The notes: generated by a model not told the origin, from the letters alone. A DNA stretch of 64,000 bases from Durusdinium trenchii (GCA_963970005.1 CAXAMN010026450.1:186001-250000); one strand, 5' to 3'; shown: positions 49,701 through 62,968, numbered from the stretch's first letter. Numbers and translations are program-made.

Positions 49701-52700
49701 GCTACTTTACCAATGCCTTCATACACAAGAACAATACTCGGATCTAAAATGATCTAAACCCCAAATCGCTCGTCGAGGACGAATGACCAGATGTTGAGAA
49801 CAGATTTTCAGGGTGTCAACATGTTTGGATCCACCATTCTCACTCCTTGCAGATATGCTACTTAGTTGAGCGAGCTGCACATTGGGCAATTGGATTTACA
49901 TGCCACATAATGCTGCTGGAATCTTTGCCAATGCCACATGTCGCATGCTTGATGCACTGACAAGCCCGGACGACTCCCGATCTTCATTGTCAGTGGCTAC
50001 TACGGCATAAACATCCCGGCGGGTTCGTTACCGGCCCACTTAAACTTTAGCGGCGAAAACGGGTCGCCGAAGCCAGGTCACCATTTTCTTGAAAATGCAA
50101 CCCTTCCAGGGTTTTGTCCGGAACACAGGACTGGTCTTTTTTTTTGGTGTGTGTTTGTTTTAGAGCCTTCAAACTGCTGCCAGCATTTTTCTTTCCGATG
50201 ACAATGGTGTGAAACCGATGATAATGTTGTGAAACCAATGACAATGGTGTAAAACCGAAGATTACATATCGTGAAATCGATGACAAGGTTCTCAGCATGA
50301 CATCCACGTCCTCATTCCATCACAACCCGCCCCACCCCCCCCACCCCATTTTAATCACACAACTTATCGATGACAATGTTATGAAACCGATCACAATGTT
50401 GTGAAACCGAACATTACATATCATGAAATCGATGAATGGAAGCAGAAAATAGACCAAAACGTGGGCCGGTAACGAAGCCGACAGCATAAAGATACTCGAA
50501 GATGTGTACCACTTGCTGTGCCCACAACATGCTAAGTCTTACTGTAAGACTGTAAGGGGTTCTTGCATAGTCTTCTGTGACAAGTACGATCATCGTTTAA
50601 CTGCAGTAGAAGCCGCAACTGCTTCAGAGAGGTCTCCACTACCCTGGCATGTCACAGACAATCACAGATATGGCACAATACATTGAAGCATAGGATCAAC
50701 TTTATGTTTGATGCCGGGCTTGCGGTGTCTTATCAACTTAAGGGCATGCAGCGCCTCAAACTTTGGCGCTACTTTGAGGCCCTTGTTGTGAGTTGCTTGG
50801 TCAATGCAAAAGCTACAAAAGAGTTGCTCGGACCAAGCTGTTACTGTTCGGATCAAACCGGCCATTTTACTGGTCATCTCACTCATGTAATCTCTTTGTT
50901 GCTGTTTGTTGAGACTAGTGTGGCCGGACATATTCCAGGCATGAATTCTGCCATCACCATTTGTTTCAGAGTTGTTGGCCAACAGACTGGTCCCAAAGCT
51001 GAGCGATGCTGAGCGTTTTGCATCGTCTCCGGTTTCGCCCGCGGCTGGACATGAAAATATGACAGCCCAATGAACAGCAAGCAGCACATTCCTATTGTTG
51101 CAGGACAACTTTAAGATACTTTAAGTGTGGGTTGCTTAAATACTGTCAAGTCATCGATAATCATGCGTGACAACCAATGTGTGATAACCACGAGATGCAT
51201 CAAAAAGCAAAATAGTGACATGTACCACTCTTGATAATTTCGGCACACTCTCACTTTCACGTGAATGCATATCCCCCGCAGCCCATTAGTTGCAGGCCCA
51301 AAACCCAGGCAGTGGTTTGGGCAGGGCAGCAGCAGCCATTGTTTCATTGGAACACTCAGCTCAGAGGACTTCACACACTTCACACAGCCAGATCGAGAAG
51401 CCAAACATGACAAAGACCAATAGTAAGCAACATAGACCCTGCAATCATGTGGTTGTTAATCGACTATACAGACTTGGCGGCAACAATGCCAACGTAGCCC
51501 CAATACACAGAGCAGACAGGGCGTTCAAGTACTTCGAAGGATCCGCGCAAAAACAAGTCTTCAAGTTCGTGCCAAAGTTTGATGGAACTCATGAAGCAAG
51601 CTTTGGATGACGAGACGCAATAGCTGAAAGAGGGTACAAAGCAGGACACCCTAGGCTTATCAATCAATCCTCACGGCAGTAACGGCAGACAGACCCTTGC
51701 ATAATCGACTCCGCGGTCTCAAATTCATTGCAATTGCCTCAAGTTGAGATGAATCACAAGGTTCGCATCAATTCGCATCAATTCGCTTCGTTTCTGGTCA
51801 TACATGCTGTGTAAGTGTTCCTTAGATGCAGCTCTGTCTCTGATCACAAAGAAGTCCGGAGAAAGGATCGGCCATTTTGGGCCATCTTCTCGTTTTATCA
51901 AACAACTTAGTGGAGATTATCTGGCACCTTTTCCCAATGAACAGTGCCTCAGCAAACAATGGAAACATTATTCTTCTTGATGCTGAATCGGGTGAGGCAT
52001 ATGCTGTAAGTAAAGGGACTTGAACGGCTTTTGTATGCTTTTGTGTGAAGAAACACAAAGCGGCCTGGGTCCAGGCTGAACCAGTCGATGCCTCGGCCTG
52101 CAGACGGTCTTACTCTACCCTTCTGGGCAGAGTGACGAGCATCGCAAAGAATATAACTATTCTTTTGATAGCATATATTATCATAATATATACATATATA
52201 TATATATTAGCTATGTATGGTCAAACCATTCTGTGTTGAAAGGTGGTGCCCTTGTTTCCTCAATACAGGGGTTGAGCTGGGCTAGCGGCTAGACGCTGCA
52301 TGAAGTGCACGAGGAGCCGGTTGAAGAGTGATATGGACATACTGTAGGCCAGACGAGCTCAGCCTCGAGCACAAGAGAAGGAGGCCCGGGACCTTTGCTG
52401 CAGAGTTGAGTGATCTTGCTATTCTTTGTATATCTTTGTATCATAGGCAATGCATGGCAAGCAGTTTGTTCTCTCTTTACACATGTTGCATAGACTGTAA
52501 GGTGTGGGCGGCGAACCTGAAGGAGGAAGTGCCGCTTGCCACAAAAACTGTTGCCTTGTGCAAGGAAGACGAGGGATGGGCCATGTATCGAGATGAGTTT
52601 GTCAACTACTATGTTATTGTCCATTTGCCGATGGTCATTTTGAGTCCTTCTTTTTAAACATAGACTTGCTTCCAGGAAGCTGGCCAAGTCAGCCCAATCT

Positions 52701-53604
52701 GGGAAGGGGTGAGGTTTGTCAGGAGATACTCAGTCTTATACAATGCTCCCATGGCTTCTTCCCATTTGAGGCGGAACATGAGCGATACTGCTGAGACGTT
52801 TTGCTGCGTTGCCATAGAGGTTGGGCCGCCAACAACGCCAGTATCGCATTGCAACAGAGAATTCAGTCAGATGTCTTTAGGATTCTATTTTGTCAGTTGT
52901 TGACTTGACGCAATCTTACGCGTGGCCACATCGATTTGGCCGGGCTTTTTGCCCAACCGAGAAGTCGGTGGATCGCTTCAAAGCTTGGACGCTGAAGCTC
53001 CATGAACTTGAGCAACCACAACTGCTGGGTCAGATGTTCAAGGTGCTTGATCAACGTATATATTATATAGATGAGAACTAGGAAGCCCTGTTTTTGGCGC
53101 TGCTGTGCCACTTAGTAAGTTGTGGAAACAGCTTGACCTCGAGACCAACACTCTTCACTTTCTGTCAAGGGGATTGTTCGAGGCACACGTCCCCTCCGTT
53201 GTGGCATCGCCTACGGGACCTTTTGGTGCGGGGCTCAGACGGAGAAGAGTCATCCATGAAACCTTCCGGTTGAGCATCGGAGCATCGTGGACAATCCAAG
53301 GGAGGACCAGGGAGTACCTTTCTGATCCTTTCTGCCTATTTGGAGCGCTTCGCTATCAAGGCCTCTTAATTTGGACGGATCTATCGCAGGGAATCTATTG
53401 CACTTCAAAAATCTTCAAAAGCCGTATATCGGCTCATCCACGCTCATTCCTAAGGCAGCTATCTGGAGTACAACTACAGCATGATGAAGTGCAATGTTGA
53501 CTTAAATCATGTGTGGCACTCAGTGCTGATTTGAGATATTTGATTGTGACATGCGATTTTTGTAATTGATTGAATTTATGTTATTTATATTTATACTATA
53601 AGCA

Positions 53605-53655
<51 letters not shown>

Positions 53656-56600
53656 AAAGTCCGTGGTCCCAAAGATCATTTAGATTGATCAGCTCAGCAG
53701 GAACAAGATAATATTGAAATACAGCAACCTGCAATGACACGACCTTAATTCACCACTTTGCCTTCGACCTTTCAATAAAAACATCGCATGCTTCTCACAT
53801 TTCTCGGCTCGGCTGTCAGAACGGTGCCAGTGGTCTTGAATCTAAAGAAGCTTGGCCATTTGACTTCCAAGCTTGGCTTGGCCGTTGCGATTCCGTTGAG
53901 ATGCTTCGAGGCTTTGAACATCAGTTTCTCACTCATGGATAGCAAGGGTCAACGGCCAAAAGGGGCACGGGACACCCAGAGGAAGATCTGGAAGCTCTAA
54001 AGTCTGAGACTTTGAGGTGTTGTTTTGGCACAGAACATATATATTTATATATATATATTTGTTAAACAAAGAAATATGTTGTTCTTTTAATAAAACACAC
54101 TTATATATATATATTGTTTCAGTCCGTCCTGTCCTGTTCGTTTTGCTTTCTTCCTTTGATTGTTCTGGGAACATGATGCAGACACTACCCACCTCAAGAA
54201 GACATCGCGTGCAGAATAGCTGGTTCTTTTGGTCTAGCGGTGATCTTGGGCAGGGCAGCGGATTGGTTGGAGATCTTGACACTTTGCTACCGTACAACAA
54301 ATGTCCAAGAGAAGGAAAGACCTGCTTTCATTCTGGCCTTTAGACTCGGCATTCAGGCAGGACGATTTCAGAAGTTGCCAGAAGGGCCAAGCTAAAACAT
54401 GCACATTTAATTTGATGGCATGACTTGTCAAGGGACACCATGAAAGTAGAGTCAATGTTTTGTTTTGTTGCGTTGCGTCATGAGCTTATGTTATGTTATG
54501 CGTTTATGTGCTATGATATGTTATGTTTTGACGCCCGACACATCTCTCAACAAGGTTTCGACCTGGCGCTTCAACTTTTTGCTCGATCATAACAAGGATT
54601 TCTTCTCGCAGGACACCTTTTCTTGAAGCTGCAGCCAATACAGTAGATACAGATGTCTCAGATTGTCTCAGGTATCATTCGAGAGCCAATTGAATCCCTA
54701 GAAAAGGTCATTTGCCTCCTCGCTGCAAGGAGTACTTGGAACAGATGTACAGCTCAGACCGATTACAGAACCACCAGTATCAGGTGCATCCTGCGCTTTG
54801 TAGCTCTTCGAGCCAAACTCAGAGACCCAGGGTGGAGCGTTTGTGAAGATTGGATGTGGCTCAGGGACCCAGGGAAGAGTATCAGAGCCCCCGGCAAAGG
54901 CGAGAACCTTGTAGCCCAATAGCGATACCCCTGCACTACAGCTGAGCAATACGCGCAAGCAAGAGCCATGTGATTAATTCTGACTCAGCCCAGTGACACA
55001 CCTTCCAAAATTGCGAAACTCGACGCTCACTTGCTTTGAAGACATGACAACTCCCCAAAAGCTATGGCATCATTAGAGACCCTTTTTCACGGCCCATCGG
55101 TATCAGTAGCTAGGATCATTCTTGTAACCTAGAAGAAAAGCTGGGCACCAGTAGGGATGTAGTACCTCATGCACTCTGCAGGCATTGAGTAGTGTTGAGT
55201 TGTTTCTGTTTAGTGACAGGTGGGTTGCAGCATTGCGCTGCTCCTCTGCAAAAGCATGCAAAAGCACACATATGATGCATCTCAAAAGCAAAGCAGCTTG
55301 GTTCTAGAGGCTGTGTCAACCTTTGCAAGCATGTCAGCCAATCTCAGAACAGCCGCCAGGGCATTAAGTGCGAAGACTTTGGCGAGCTTCTACTTGGCAC
55401 GGGAATGGCTGGGTTCTTGGAAATTGCAAGCATTGCATTTGCAGGACCGTCTTCAAAGGCACTTCCTCAAGCTACAATCAAGCCATGCTATACGCGTTCC
55501 AGAATGCCTCATGCAACAATGCAACAATAAGAGGATGCAAGAGGTAAGTAGAAATAGGTATATAGCTACTTGCTAGGACGCGGGAAAGCTCACCCTAGAT
55601 ATTTGTTGTCTTAAAACGTCGAGGGACCAAGCATCCCACCAAGCTGGATCGGTGACCAGCTGAGGTGCTAACGGACGAGACAAACTATATTGCGTTTAGC
55701 TGCGAAAGCGGTTTGTCAGAATCGCTTGGGGCCCAGCGAGTGCCAGAAGATGCCACAAATGCACGGTGATGCACGTTGTTTATCTACGAGTGCCGTTTCG
55801 AACGAGTTTTCCACAGCGGTTTCGATGGTCGTCTGTGCCAAGGTCTCGACCTCGCGGCCCAGGCACTAGCTGGAAACCTCAGTGAAGCAGATGACTTTAC
55901 AGCTATCAACATGAACTCAGAAACTGTGAAGATGTGCAAGTCAACTTCAGACCCCAAACCCTCAAATCTGTTGATTCCTCAAGATTCCTCCACCAACAGA
56001 GGCCTAGCAAAATGGCCTCTTCTTCCTACAGATAGGGAATGTTGACTGTGTTTTGACAATCTCTTTTGTCTCCCGGGCTCCTAGTAGCGTCCTTGCTCCT
56101 AGTAGGTAGTACGGCCAGGAGCCCTAGTAGCTTCTTGTTACTAATCCACAACTCGAGGCACACATGTTGGAAACCATTGGGTCCCAACCCATCATGAGCG
56201 ACCATCTCCAGAAAACCACTGCATCGAACCTCAACTGGCACGAGGCCACGCAAGTACTTTGAAGGCCAAATGGTTCTTCACTGTTTACCAGTGTTTACCT
56301 TGATGGTTACACAATCTCCTCGTCCTTTGCGTCAACCTTAAAATCATCCGGTCAATCTCACAACAAAGTGGCAGAGAACAAAACAATAGCCCCGAACTGG
56401 ACTCAGTGTAGTCCTGCACACATATTCAATGATCTCGTACCATTGATGCAAAATACATATTGAGAAGACAGAGAACACAGGGTGGCGAGTCAATGCAGTA
56501 GTTGTAGTTTGGGATGCTTCGGGCATGAGCAAACCTGCACTACACATCAGTACACTGTAAAATTTGATCTTCCCACCAGCGAGGAACTATGCAAGTGGGG

Positions 56601-57068
56601 GTCCACTATCCAATATGGTTTCAATTCGGTCATAGCATATGTTCGATTTGGTGGGAACCTTTGAGCTTCTGTGATTCAGTCAAGGGAGCATCGACTGGTG
56701 CAGATGCAAGTCGATGCAGACGCACAAGCTTTCGCTTAGATTCCACTAGATTCCACTAGATTCCTAGAATTTCAATCATTTCCCAATCTTGCTTGCTCCT
56801 GCAATATCTGGCACAACCATCCATGCTTCGGGCAAGGCCGCCCATTTGCAGAAAAAGCCATTCCGACTGCAGGGAACTCCGTTTTGCCAAGAATGTTCTA
56901 GGTCAAGGTTCAAGGGAAGCTGATCCATTCAGAACTTCGGAGCTTACGGGGCTCACCCAGACAACAAGAGGGGTAGCTGCAAGGAAAGTAAGACGATCCG
57001 CCAGATCCCGAGATGGCTTGCTGAGGCCCCATTTGCGATCCGCCAGAGCGAAGGCAGCGAGCAATTAG
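46793..57068 (+). CDS. second helical/coiled-coil gene, partly resolved exons
   Basis: Possible ATG at 46793 in an exon 46787-46894 (MPSTSIERSNGAKKQEMK onward, GT donor). Then 47828-47884 (VPNARASLQPCKQRLIRLK), 48077-48127 (VKCRTALELSLVVDGSA) and 48683-48799 (DAVDEICVKDDASMKLF onward, 39 codons); these four join in phase 0. Further candidates, not all joined: 49481-49519 (QNLANWKLARLGE), 51388-51422, 51558 to about 51620 (SSSSCQSLMELMKQALDD), 52363-52404 (PRAQEKEARDLCCR), 52502 on (VWAANLKEEVPLATKTV), 52676-52708, 52965-53042 (SVDRFKAWTLKLHELEQ onward), 53132 on (LDLETNTLHFLS), 54730-54783 (EYLEQMYSSDRLQNHQYQ), 55230-55543 (donor GTAAGT), 55817-55925 (GLDLAAQALAGNLSEADD), 56852-56901 (KKPFRLQGTPFCQECS) and 56984-57068 (basic tail, TAG). 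No family is recognised. It may be more than one gene, or continue the previous one. Confidence 0.45.
47105..47180. repeat. GCTACTAGGAGCAA repeat family, copy 1
   Basis: Contains CATCGCTACTAGGAACAAGG followed by GCATCGCTACTAGGAGCAAA. The same units recur, inverted, at 56076-56142 and, direct, at 59488-59618. Confidence 0.8.
50196..50438. repeat. imperfect ~18-bp repeats (GAAACCGATGACAATGTTGT-like)
   Basis: Two blocks (50196-50289 and 50366-50438) each made of several units of GTGAAACCGATGACAATG and ending GATTACATATCGTGAAATCG or a close variant. They are separated by a C-rich spacer. The second block looks like a duplicate of the first. Confidence 0.8.
53607..53654. repeat. (GCTT)n microsatellite
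   Basis: Twelve uninterrupted GCTT units in noncoding DNA. Confidence 0.97.
56076..56142. repeat. GCTACTAGGAGCAA repeat family, copy 2 (inverted)
   Basis: The reverse complement reads AACAAGAAGCTACTAGGGCT then CCTGGCCGTACTACCTACTA, matching the 59.5-kb array. Confidence 0.8.
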
Positions 57069-57575
57069 TGAATGGATGTTAATTGGGCTCAGTTTTCATT
57101 TTAACCACGTCCAGTCAGAAAAGCTGCTTGATAGGGCTTGGGCCTTGGACTTGATGCCTACACATGTGCAAAGCCATTTTTACATATTTTTACTGTATGC
57201 CTACAGTCTACTACACCCTGTACTGTAGGTGACACTTTTGACTTTCAAGCTATTCGAGGTCTGTGACCGATAGCTATGTAGGTGACACTTCTCAGTCTTA
57301 AAAGATAGCAATCCGTTGGTTGAAGTCAGTATACCAAGAAAACAAGAGCAATCAGACGTTGTTTCTGTGGATGTTTTTTTTTGTACTTGAAAGAATCTGG
57401 GCTATCCACAGCCACAGTTGATGATTAGCTTTCCTTGTTTCTATGTTTGCTTTCTTTTGTTTGTTAAACACTCAGGACTTTTGCACTTTCCGTCATGTCG
57501 TTACACGCAGGTTCAACGGCCTCTACTGTTTCAGCTACCTCCTGCGGATTTTGATGTGCTGGAGCTTAGAGTTCC

Positions 57576-60500
57576 ATGAGGCTTGAGGCATACATTCTCA
57601 ATCAGTGGACTTCTTTCCAACTGCAGGTGCTGCGGTGGTCTGCAGCTTTTACCTAGAAATATCTTTAAGTATGCGGCGGGTGAGATATTCAATCCAGTTG
57701 CAGCTACACCCTCTGGATATAACAGTCATCCATCTTCATCAAAGGAAAAGTACAGGCCAATACTGGCCCCACTGCAACTCCAACTTCCATTCACTCCGCA
57801 CCAACTTCCACCACACGTACAGCCTCTCATTCGATGTACGAGTACAGTAACTGCAGACAAACATGACCATCAGTAGTCGGTTGACATGACAGAGCCGCAC
57901 AAATTTATCAAAAGTAATTTTGAACATGCTGTTGCACCTGAGTCTGACAGAACAATCCAACGAAGGATGCAGTAAGAGTCTGACTATATATTCGAACTAC
58001 TTGTTTGCAAGACACATCACCGCATGACTGTTCGTGCGGTGCAGCGGTGCCATCATGGGCGGAGGGGGGGTGCAGGCGAAGTTGAAGATGGTTGAGAAAC
58101 CAAGGTGCATAATACAGTAACACAGTATTTCATGGAGAAACCTTAATTAACTTCCTCAGCAGCAAAGACGCGGGGAGGATGATGAATGTGTTTGCAGCGA
58201 GTGACGAAGAACGACGTCTACAGGTCACAAGAGTTGCCGAACGACGTGCGTAGCTTCTACGAGGCCTGCGTGGCTGAATTTTGTGCACCAAAAAGTGCAG
58301 TAAAAATAGTCGATTCACCAACAAAGCACCCCGAACGGCTGAAGGCTTTGGACCTCTTTTTCCCACGCCTGCATCTTAGTACATGTTGGTAATGTTTCGT
58401 AGACTTTGGTGCCTGAATTGGCTGCACAGTCACGTTTTGCATTGCAGATGGTTGCCTTGCTAGAGAGTCGGGATGTTCTGGCAGCTTTCATCAGATTGTG
58501 CTGTCGTTTTGTGACAAGTTGTCAAGTGGGCGCAACCTCCGTTGCTCAGGTCGTTGCGACCTCTACGAGCATTTACAAATGTCGAGAGCTCATGAAGAGC
58601 AATATCTTCATGTACATCAAGCTTTAAACATATACTCTTCGCTATCTTGTACTAGAAGCTGAGAAGCATTTTTTTCCATCCATGTTAGTGTAACTTTAGA
58701 ATTTACATTCTCAGGTGCTATGTTAGTCAAGACTTGTACGAGCAGAAACCCTTTCAAGAGTTCCAACGTGTGCTGGGAGGGGGTTTTGCCAGCTTCCATG
58801 TTAGTGTGCGTTTCTTGCATGAGCGGCAGGTGTATAGGCTGGCTGAATTGATTTCTTGCCTTCCATGTGTGATTCTTGTAGACGGCCACATTTGTGCACC
58901 TTCCATGTTAGTAGGTGTTGGCACCCCTGTCAGATCACTTACACTAACCTGGCAGGCAGAACATAGTGGCTTGAGGTGGTGTTAGTGCACACTTTTGAGC
59001 TTTCAGGTTCTAAGGGAAGTGCAACTATATCCTATATAAATATATACTATACTGTAACAATACATGATAACAATACGACATGTAATGCATATCACTGATG
59101 GCTTTGTACATGGCTTTGGACCTTGAGGACTCGGGGTTTAACACTGCCGTGCTCCTGTGCTGTTGACCTGTTTCTTACTGAGGTTGCCCAATCTGTCCCA
59201 AGTTGATCCAAATGATTCGCATCTTGGCCTGTTTTTTTGACACCTTCAAATACGTAATAATACATGGCCAATTTTTTCACAACTGGCTTGCATGAGATAT
59301 CGACATGCAACTGGCAGAGTTGCTTTGCCCAGTTGCCCGGAATCGGGTCACGTTTTTTCTTTTTGAGGCAACGGCGACCTTTTTTCTGCTTCGCTCAGCC
59401 ATGCCTGGATGCATTTCTCAGACTTCCAGAGGCGCATAGGCATATTGTTGATTTGCGCAAGTCAATCATTTCTAGAAATGTTGCAGGCATCGCTTCTAGG
59501 AATAAGGACGCTACTAGGGCTACTAGGGGCTCCTGGCCGTACCACTAGGAACAAGAAGCTACTAGGGGCTCCTGGCATCGCTACTAGGAGCAAAAACGCT
59601 ACTAGGGGCTCCTGGTAGGAGTTTTGCCAGGCTTCGCGGAACAGCCCGAAAAGACCAAAGCTGGAGGCTTTTCGTGTTGCTTGATTCTCCTTCCTGCTTT
59701 TGTCCAAGGTTCTTGAAGACTCTTTCATGCAGTCTTTGCTACAAAGCCAAGCACGCGTGGTTGGAATGAATTCACTCGAATTTACTCTTTGTATTGCATA
59801 TGCAGATGCACATGTTTGTCATATCCTCTCTGGCAAAAGGCGCCACCTGATGTGCCTGGCCGTGGTCGGAAGCCAAATCGAAGGCAATTGGGCACCAGTT
59901 GCTGGGCAAAGGAAGATGATGGAAAGCTTTGACAGGGGTAAAGTTGCAGGTGCACCAGGGCACTTTACGAACATTGTTGTAGATACTGACTGTATATAAC
60001 TTTTCTGTTCACATGGCAGAGTGGGAAGTTCCATTTGGTGCGCAGGTCAAAAGCTGACAAAGAGGACGACAAAGGAACAAGCCTCTTTACTCAGTTCAGA
60101 GATTGCGGGGAACTGCCTGGGGCAGAATGAACACGGACGAAATTGAGCTAACAATACGCCATGACACATCCACATTTGTCCAGGGAATTTGCAGTTGTGC
60201 CATAATCTCAATCAGCAGCTTGCAACATCCATTGATTGTCATCAGCGAAGCATTTGCTGGCGATTGTAGGAAAGGTGGCCTGCTCACTGAGTTCGCATCC
60301 TGCTAGTTGTATACAAGAAATATAGGGCCTGTTGTGGCTTGTGCTTAGACATTCTCTTTGCACACCTAAGAACTCGTGCGGGTTTTGTGCATTGGATATG
60401 GGCAAATTGAATGAAGAAACGTAGGGTGCCCTTTTAACGAGCTTTGGCATTTCAGCCACTTTGTGCGGCATGTTCCCCGGTCATGCCCTGGCCCAGATGG

Positions 60501-62968
60501 AACGTTGGTCAACGGCCACGGTTCCATGCCTCACGAGGCAGGTGAAGATGGGATGTCGACCCATTGCATGTCCCAGAATGATAACACCTTTACAAGACTT
60601 GCATGGCGCGCCCCGCTTAGATTCGAACTCTAAACAAACTCGAGCAGCTAGAAGTTTGAACTCATCTCGTCATCATTTGGAAGTGTTTGAACTCGATCTC
60701 AAGTTTGAACACTGACATGTCCTCACTCATCAGCTGGAATTTATCTGAGGAAAAAACCTGGGGGCTTTGCTTTGACTAGGTTCTTGTTCCTATAGTCCTT
60801 TGCCCTCGTTGTTTGGCTCTGTTTAGGATCTGCATTTGGATACTGACGTGAGCAGGCATTCTCGATGTGAGCAGGTGGTATATTACTGGTATATAACTAC
60901 TTGAAAGTTGCAATGTGTTTGTTGGCATCGAAGCAATGTGCGACTAGTAGCTTCTGGTTACGTTGTATTGATCCATATTGTGAGTTATTGCTACTGAATA
61001 ATTGGATAACGACAGGCTGAAGTTATCACAACGGTTATGTTCGACTTAAGAAGCACGACTGGGCTGATCAACCATCAAGCATGTCTCCTTTCACCTCTCG
61101 ACTGGACGGAGGCTAAGACTGCGAACGGTGCGTCTGAGCCTAGTTGGCAGTAGTTATAGGACCGCAACTCGAGAAGGCTGGCGACCACTGTGAGCACGTC
61201 TTGTTGGGCCCGTTCGGCCCCTTCACGTCTCTGACGTTCATCAAGTGTTTGGTACCTGACAACATGTCTTCCTAGTGCAGCGAATTGGTCACTTGGTCTG
61301 GTGCCTGAGCACCTTCGAGTTGAAGATGGCCAGGACTTTGGGCTTGAATCGACCTGATTGGTTGCGGTTTGCGGCGAACAACAGCCATCAGCGGTTTGTT
61401 GGTTCCATTGCCCTTGATGCAGTCCCAAGTTCTGGCCACAGGATCTGTCGATGCAACAGATGCAATGACAAGTCAGGCAGAGCAGGTTAAAGAAAGAAAC
61501 CCATGGCATACCATGGCCAAGTGTTGGTACAGTATGTGTGAATGTTTGTGATTGTTGTTTGGACGTGCAAGTCATTGCAAGTCTGCCCTGACTTCTCGTT
61601 GCGTTCAAATGGCAACGAAGATGCCGGACAGCCGGCTCGGGGTGCCGCACGAGATAGTCTAGAGTTTGCCGAGAATTGGAAGGGACCTGTTCCTGTAGTG
61701 ACTAGTCAGTGACTAGTAGTCTTGTCGCACCGTTTGTAAGCACTGTTCTGGCTGGTGTCAAATTGCCTTGATTCTTAGCACAAATATCAGTTCGACCCTT
61801 AGTGGCCTTTTAAGTTGTTACAATGTGTATCAATGTGTTCAGACATCCTCAGGAAGCACTTTGGTTCGGTCCCTTTTAAGGACTTGGTCGCTTGGTTTCA
61901 GCGGTTCGGCAGTTTCACTCCGTCAGTGCTTGCTCATGTTGCAGCTCAGGGCTTGACAGGACAGAAAGATATTGCTTATATTATACACATGATGTGTCAT
62001 ACTTGCCCTCTGGCTTTTGCAGGGTTTTTTTGTTGCCATTGCTTGTGCATAGTACAAGGCCAGGCTTTATTTTTGACCACAAAGCTTGGCCTTGTATGGC
62101 TTTGTTCAATATTGAAATTGCTTGGGCTGCAGCAAGTATCGTGAGCACCTATATATGTGCACGCTCGCAGGTGTAATGACGTTTCCACCCCGCGGTACAA
62201 TAAGTTCTTGTAGCATCATCAAGTCCATGTAATAAGTTATAAGTTATAAGATGCATACCACAATCATACTGATTGCAGATCTGCAGAGTTTCTTTCGCTT
62301 TCAACAGTTGAGCCGCCGCTTCTGCGGGGTTCACGAGATCCGCGGATTCGGGAGGGTTCGAAAAGGATGATTGACCTTCAGAGTCGTTTCGCAGGGTTTG
62401 TACGAGGGATTTCGTGATGGAAGATGGTACATGCTACATCAAGTTGCAAGTCTTGCCGAGCACGGTAATTAACGTAATCATGTCCATGTCATTCTCAGGT
62501 AAAAGCAACTCACTTTCTTGAATCTTGAAGGTTCCATGTCTTCCTTCAGCAGATCAGGGCGGCATTTGACATGAGGCACCATGCGAATGTAGTTCATGCT
62601 TTGGCCAGTGTTATCATTCGAAGTTTTGCAGAGAATCATCTGAGGTAAAAGTTCCAGCTAGCTTGTGCGTGATCTTGGCGGTAGTGTGACAAAGCGACAG
62701 ATGCGAAAGGGAACGGGACGGGGGCCGGAGTGTTCCTCAAGTGAATGCTGGCAAGTGTTCCAGATAGAGTGGCTATGGCCCTGACAGTGCCGGAGGGGAT
62801 TGGAGAATTGTCCACTGTGAGGGCTGCGCCACTGGTCCCTGACTGTTGCGGGTCAGCGGGTGGGGCCAGAGAATCCTCGACGCAATGTCAGAGCAGCGAA
62901 AGGAAGAATAGATGACTTGGTGGTAGAAGTGCAGCAATTATGGGAAGTAGCGTTTGGCAACTACGGAC
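57576..62968 (+). CDS. unrecognised multi-exon gene
   Basis: Possible first exon 57576-57626 (MRLEAYILNQWTSFQLQ, GT donor). Then 58198 on (RVTKNDVYRSQELPND), 58449 on (MVALLESRDVLAAFIRL), 59709-59937 (VLEDSFMQSLLQSQARVV onward, 76 codons), 60020-60045 (WEVPFGAQ), 60100-60265 (MNTDEIELTIRHDTSTF inside), 60456-60541 (TLCGMFPGHALAQMERW), 61160-61251, 61423-61485 (SQVLATGSVDATDAMTSQ), 61843 to about 61970 (ILRKHFGSVPFKDLVAWF), 62308-62355 (LSRRFCGVHEIRGFGR), 62395-62464 (GLYEGFRDGRWYMLHQ), 62550-62644 (IRAAFDMRHHANVVHAL) and 62892 to about 62968 (AAKGRIDDLVVEVQQLW). The four exons from 59709 to 60541 join in phase, as do 62308 with 62395 and 62550 with 62892. The other joins are open. The intron 60046-60099 is only 54 nt. 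Some regions of the protein look globular, unlike the coiled-coil genes upstream. I recognise no domain. Confidence 0.5.
59488..59618. repeat. GCTACTAGGGGCTCCTGGC repeat array
   Basis: Four or five imperfect units of about 30 bp built from CGCTACTAGGAACAAGAAG and CTACTAGGGGCTCCTGGC. It is the longest of the three copies in this window. Confidence 0.85.
62048..62094. repeat. 15-bp inverted repeat
   Basis: ACAAGGCCAGGCTTT and, about 15 bases later, AAAGCTTGGCCTTGT pair with one mismatch, giving a stable hairpin in noncoding sequence. Confidence 0.7.

Noticed and set aside
50662-51108. 148-residue minus-strand open frame
   Set aside because: No start context, splice signals or recognisable domain. 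A plus-strand frame is equally open here, so neither is called.
51868-51886. Possible spliced-leader relic (GCCATTTTGG)
   Set aside because: Only ten bases match the dinoflagellate spliced-leader core and the rest (CTCAAG) is missing. Similar short matches at 3819 and 50858 suggest chance.
53105-53500. 131-residue plus-strand frame taken as a whole
   Set aside because: Only the beginning (LDLETNTLHFLS) has an acceptor and coding look. The remainder has no donor or domain support.
61075-61650. 191-residue minus-strand open frame
   Set aside because: It overlaps better plus-strand exon candidates (61160-61251 and 61423-61485) with splice signals, and its product is low-complexity in places. 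Treated as a shadow.
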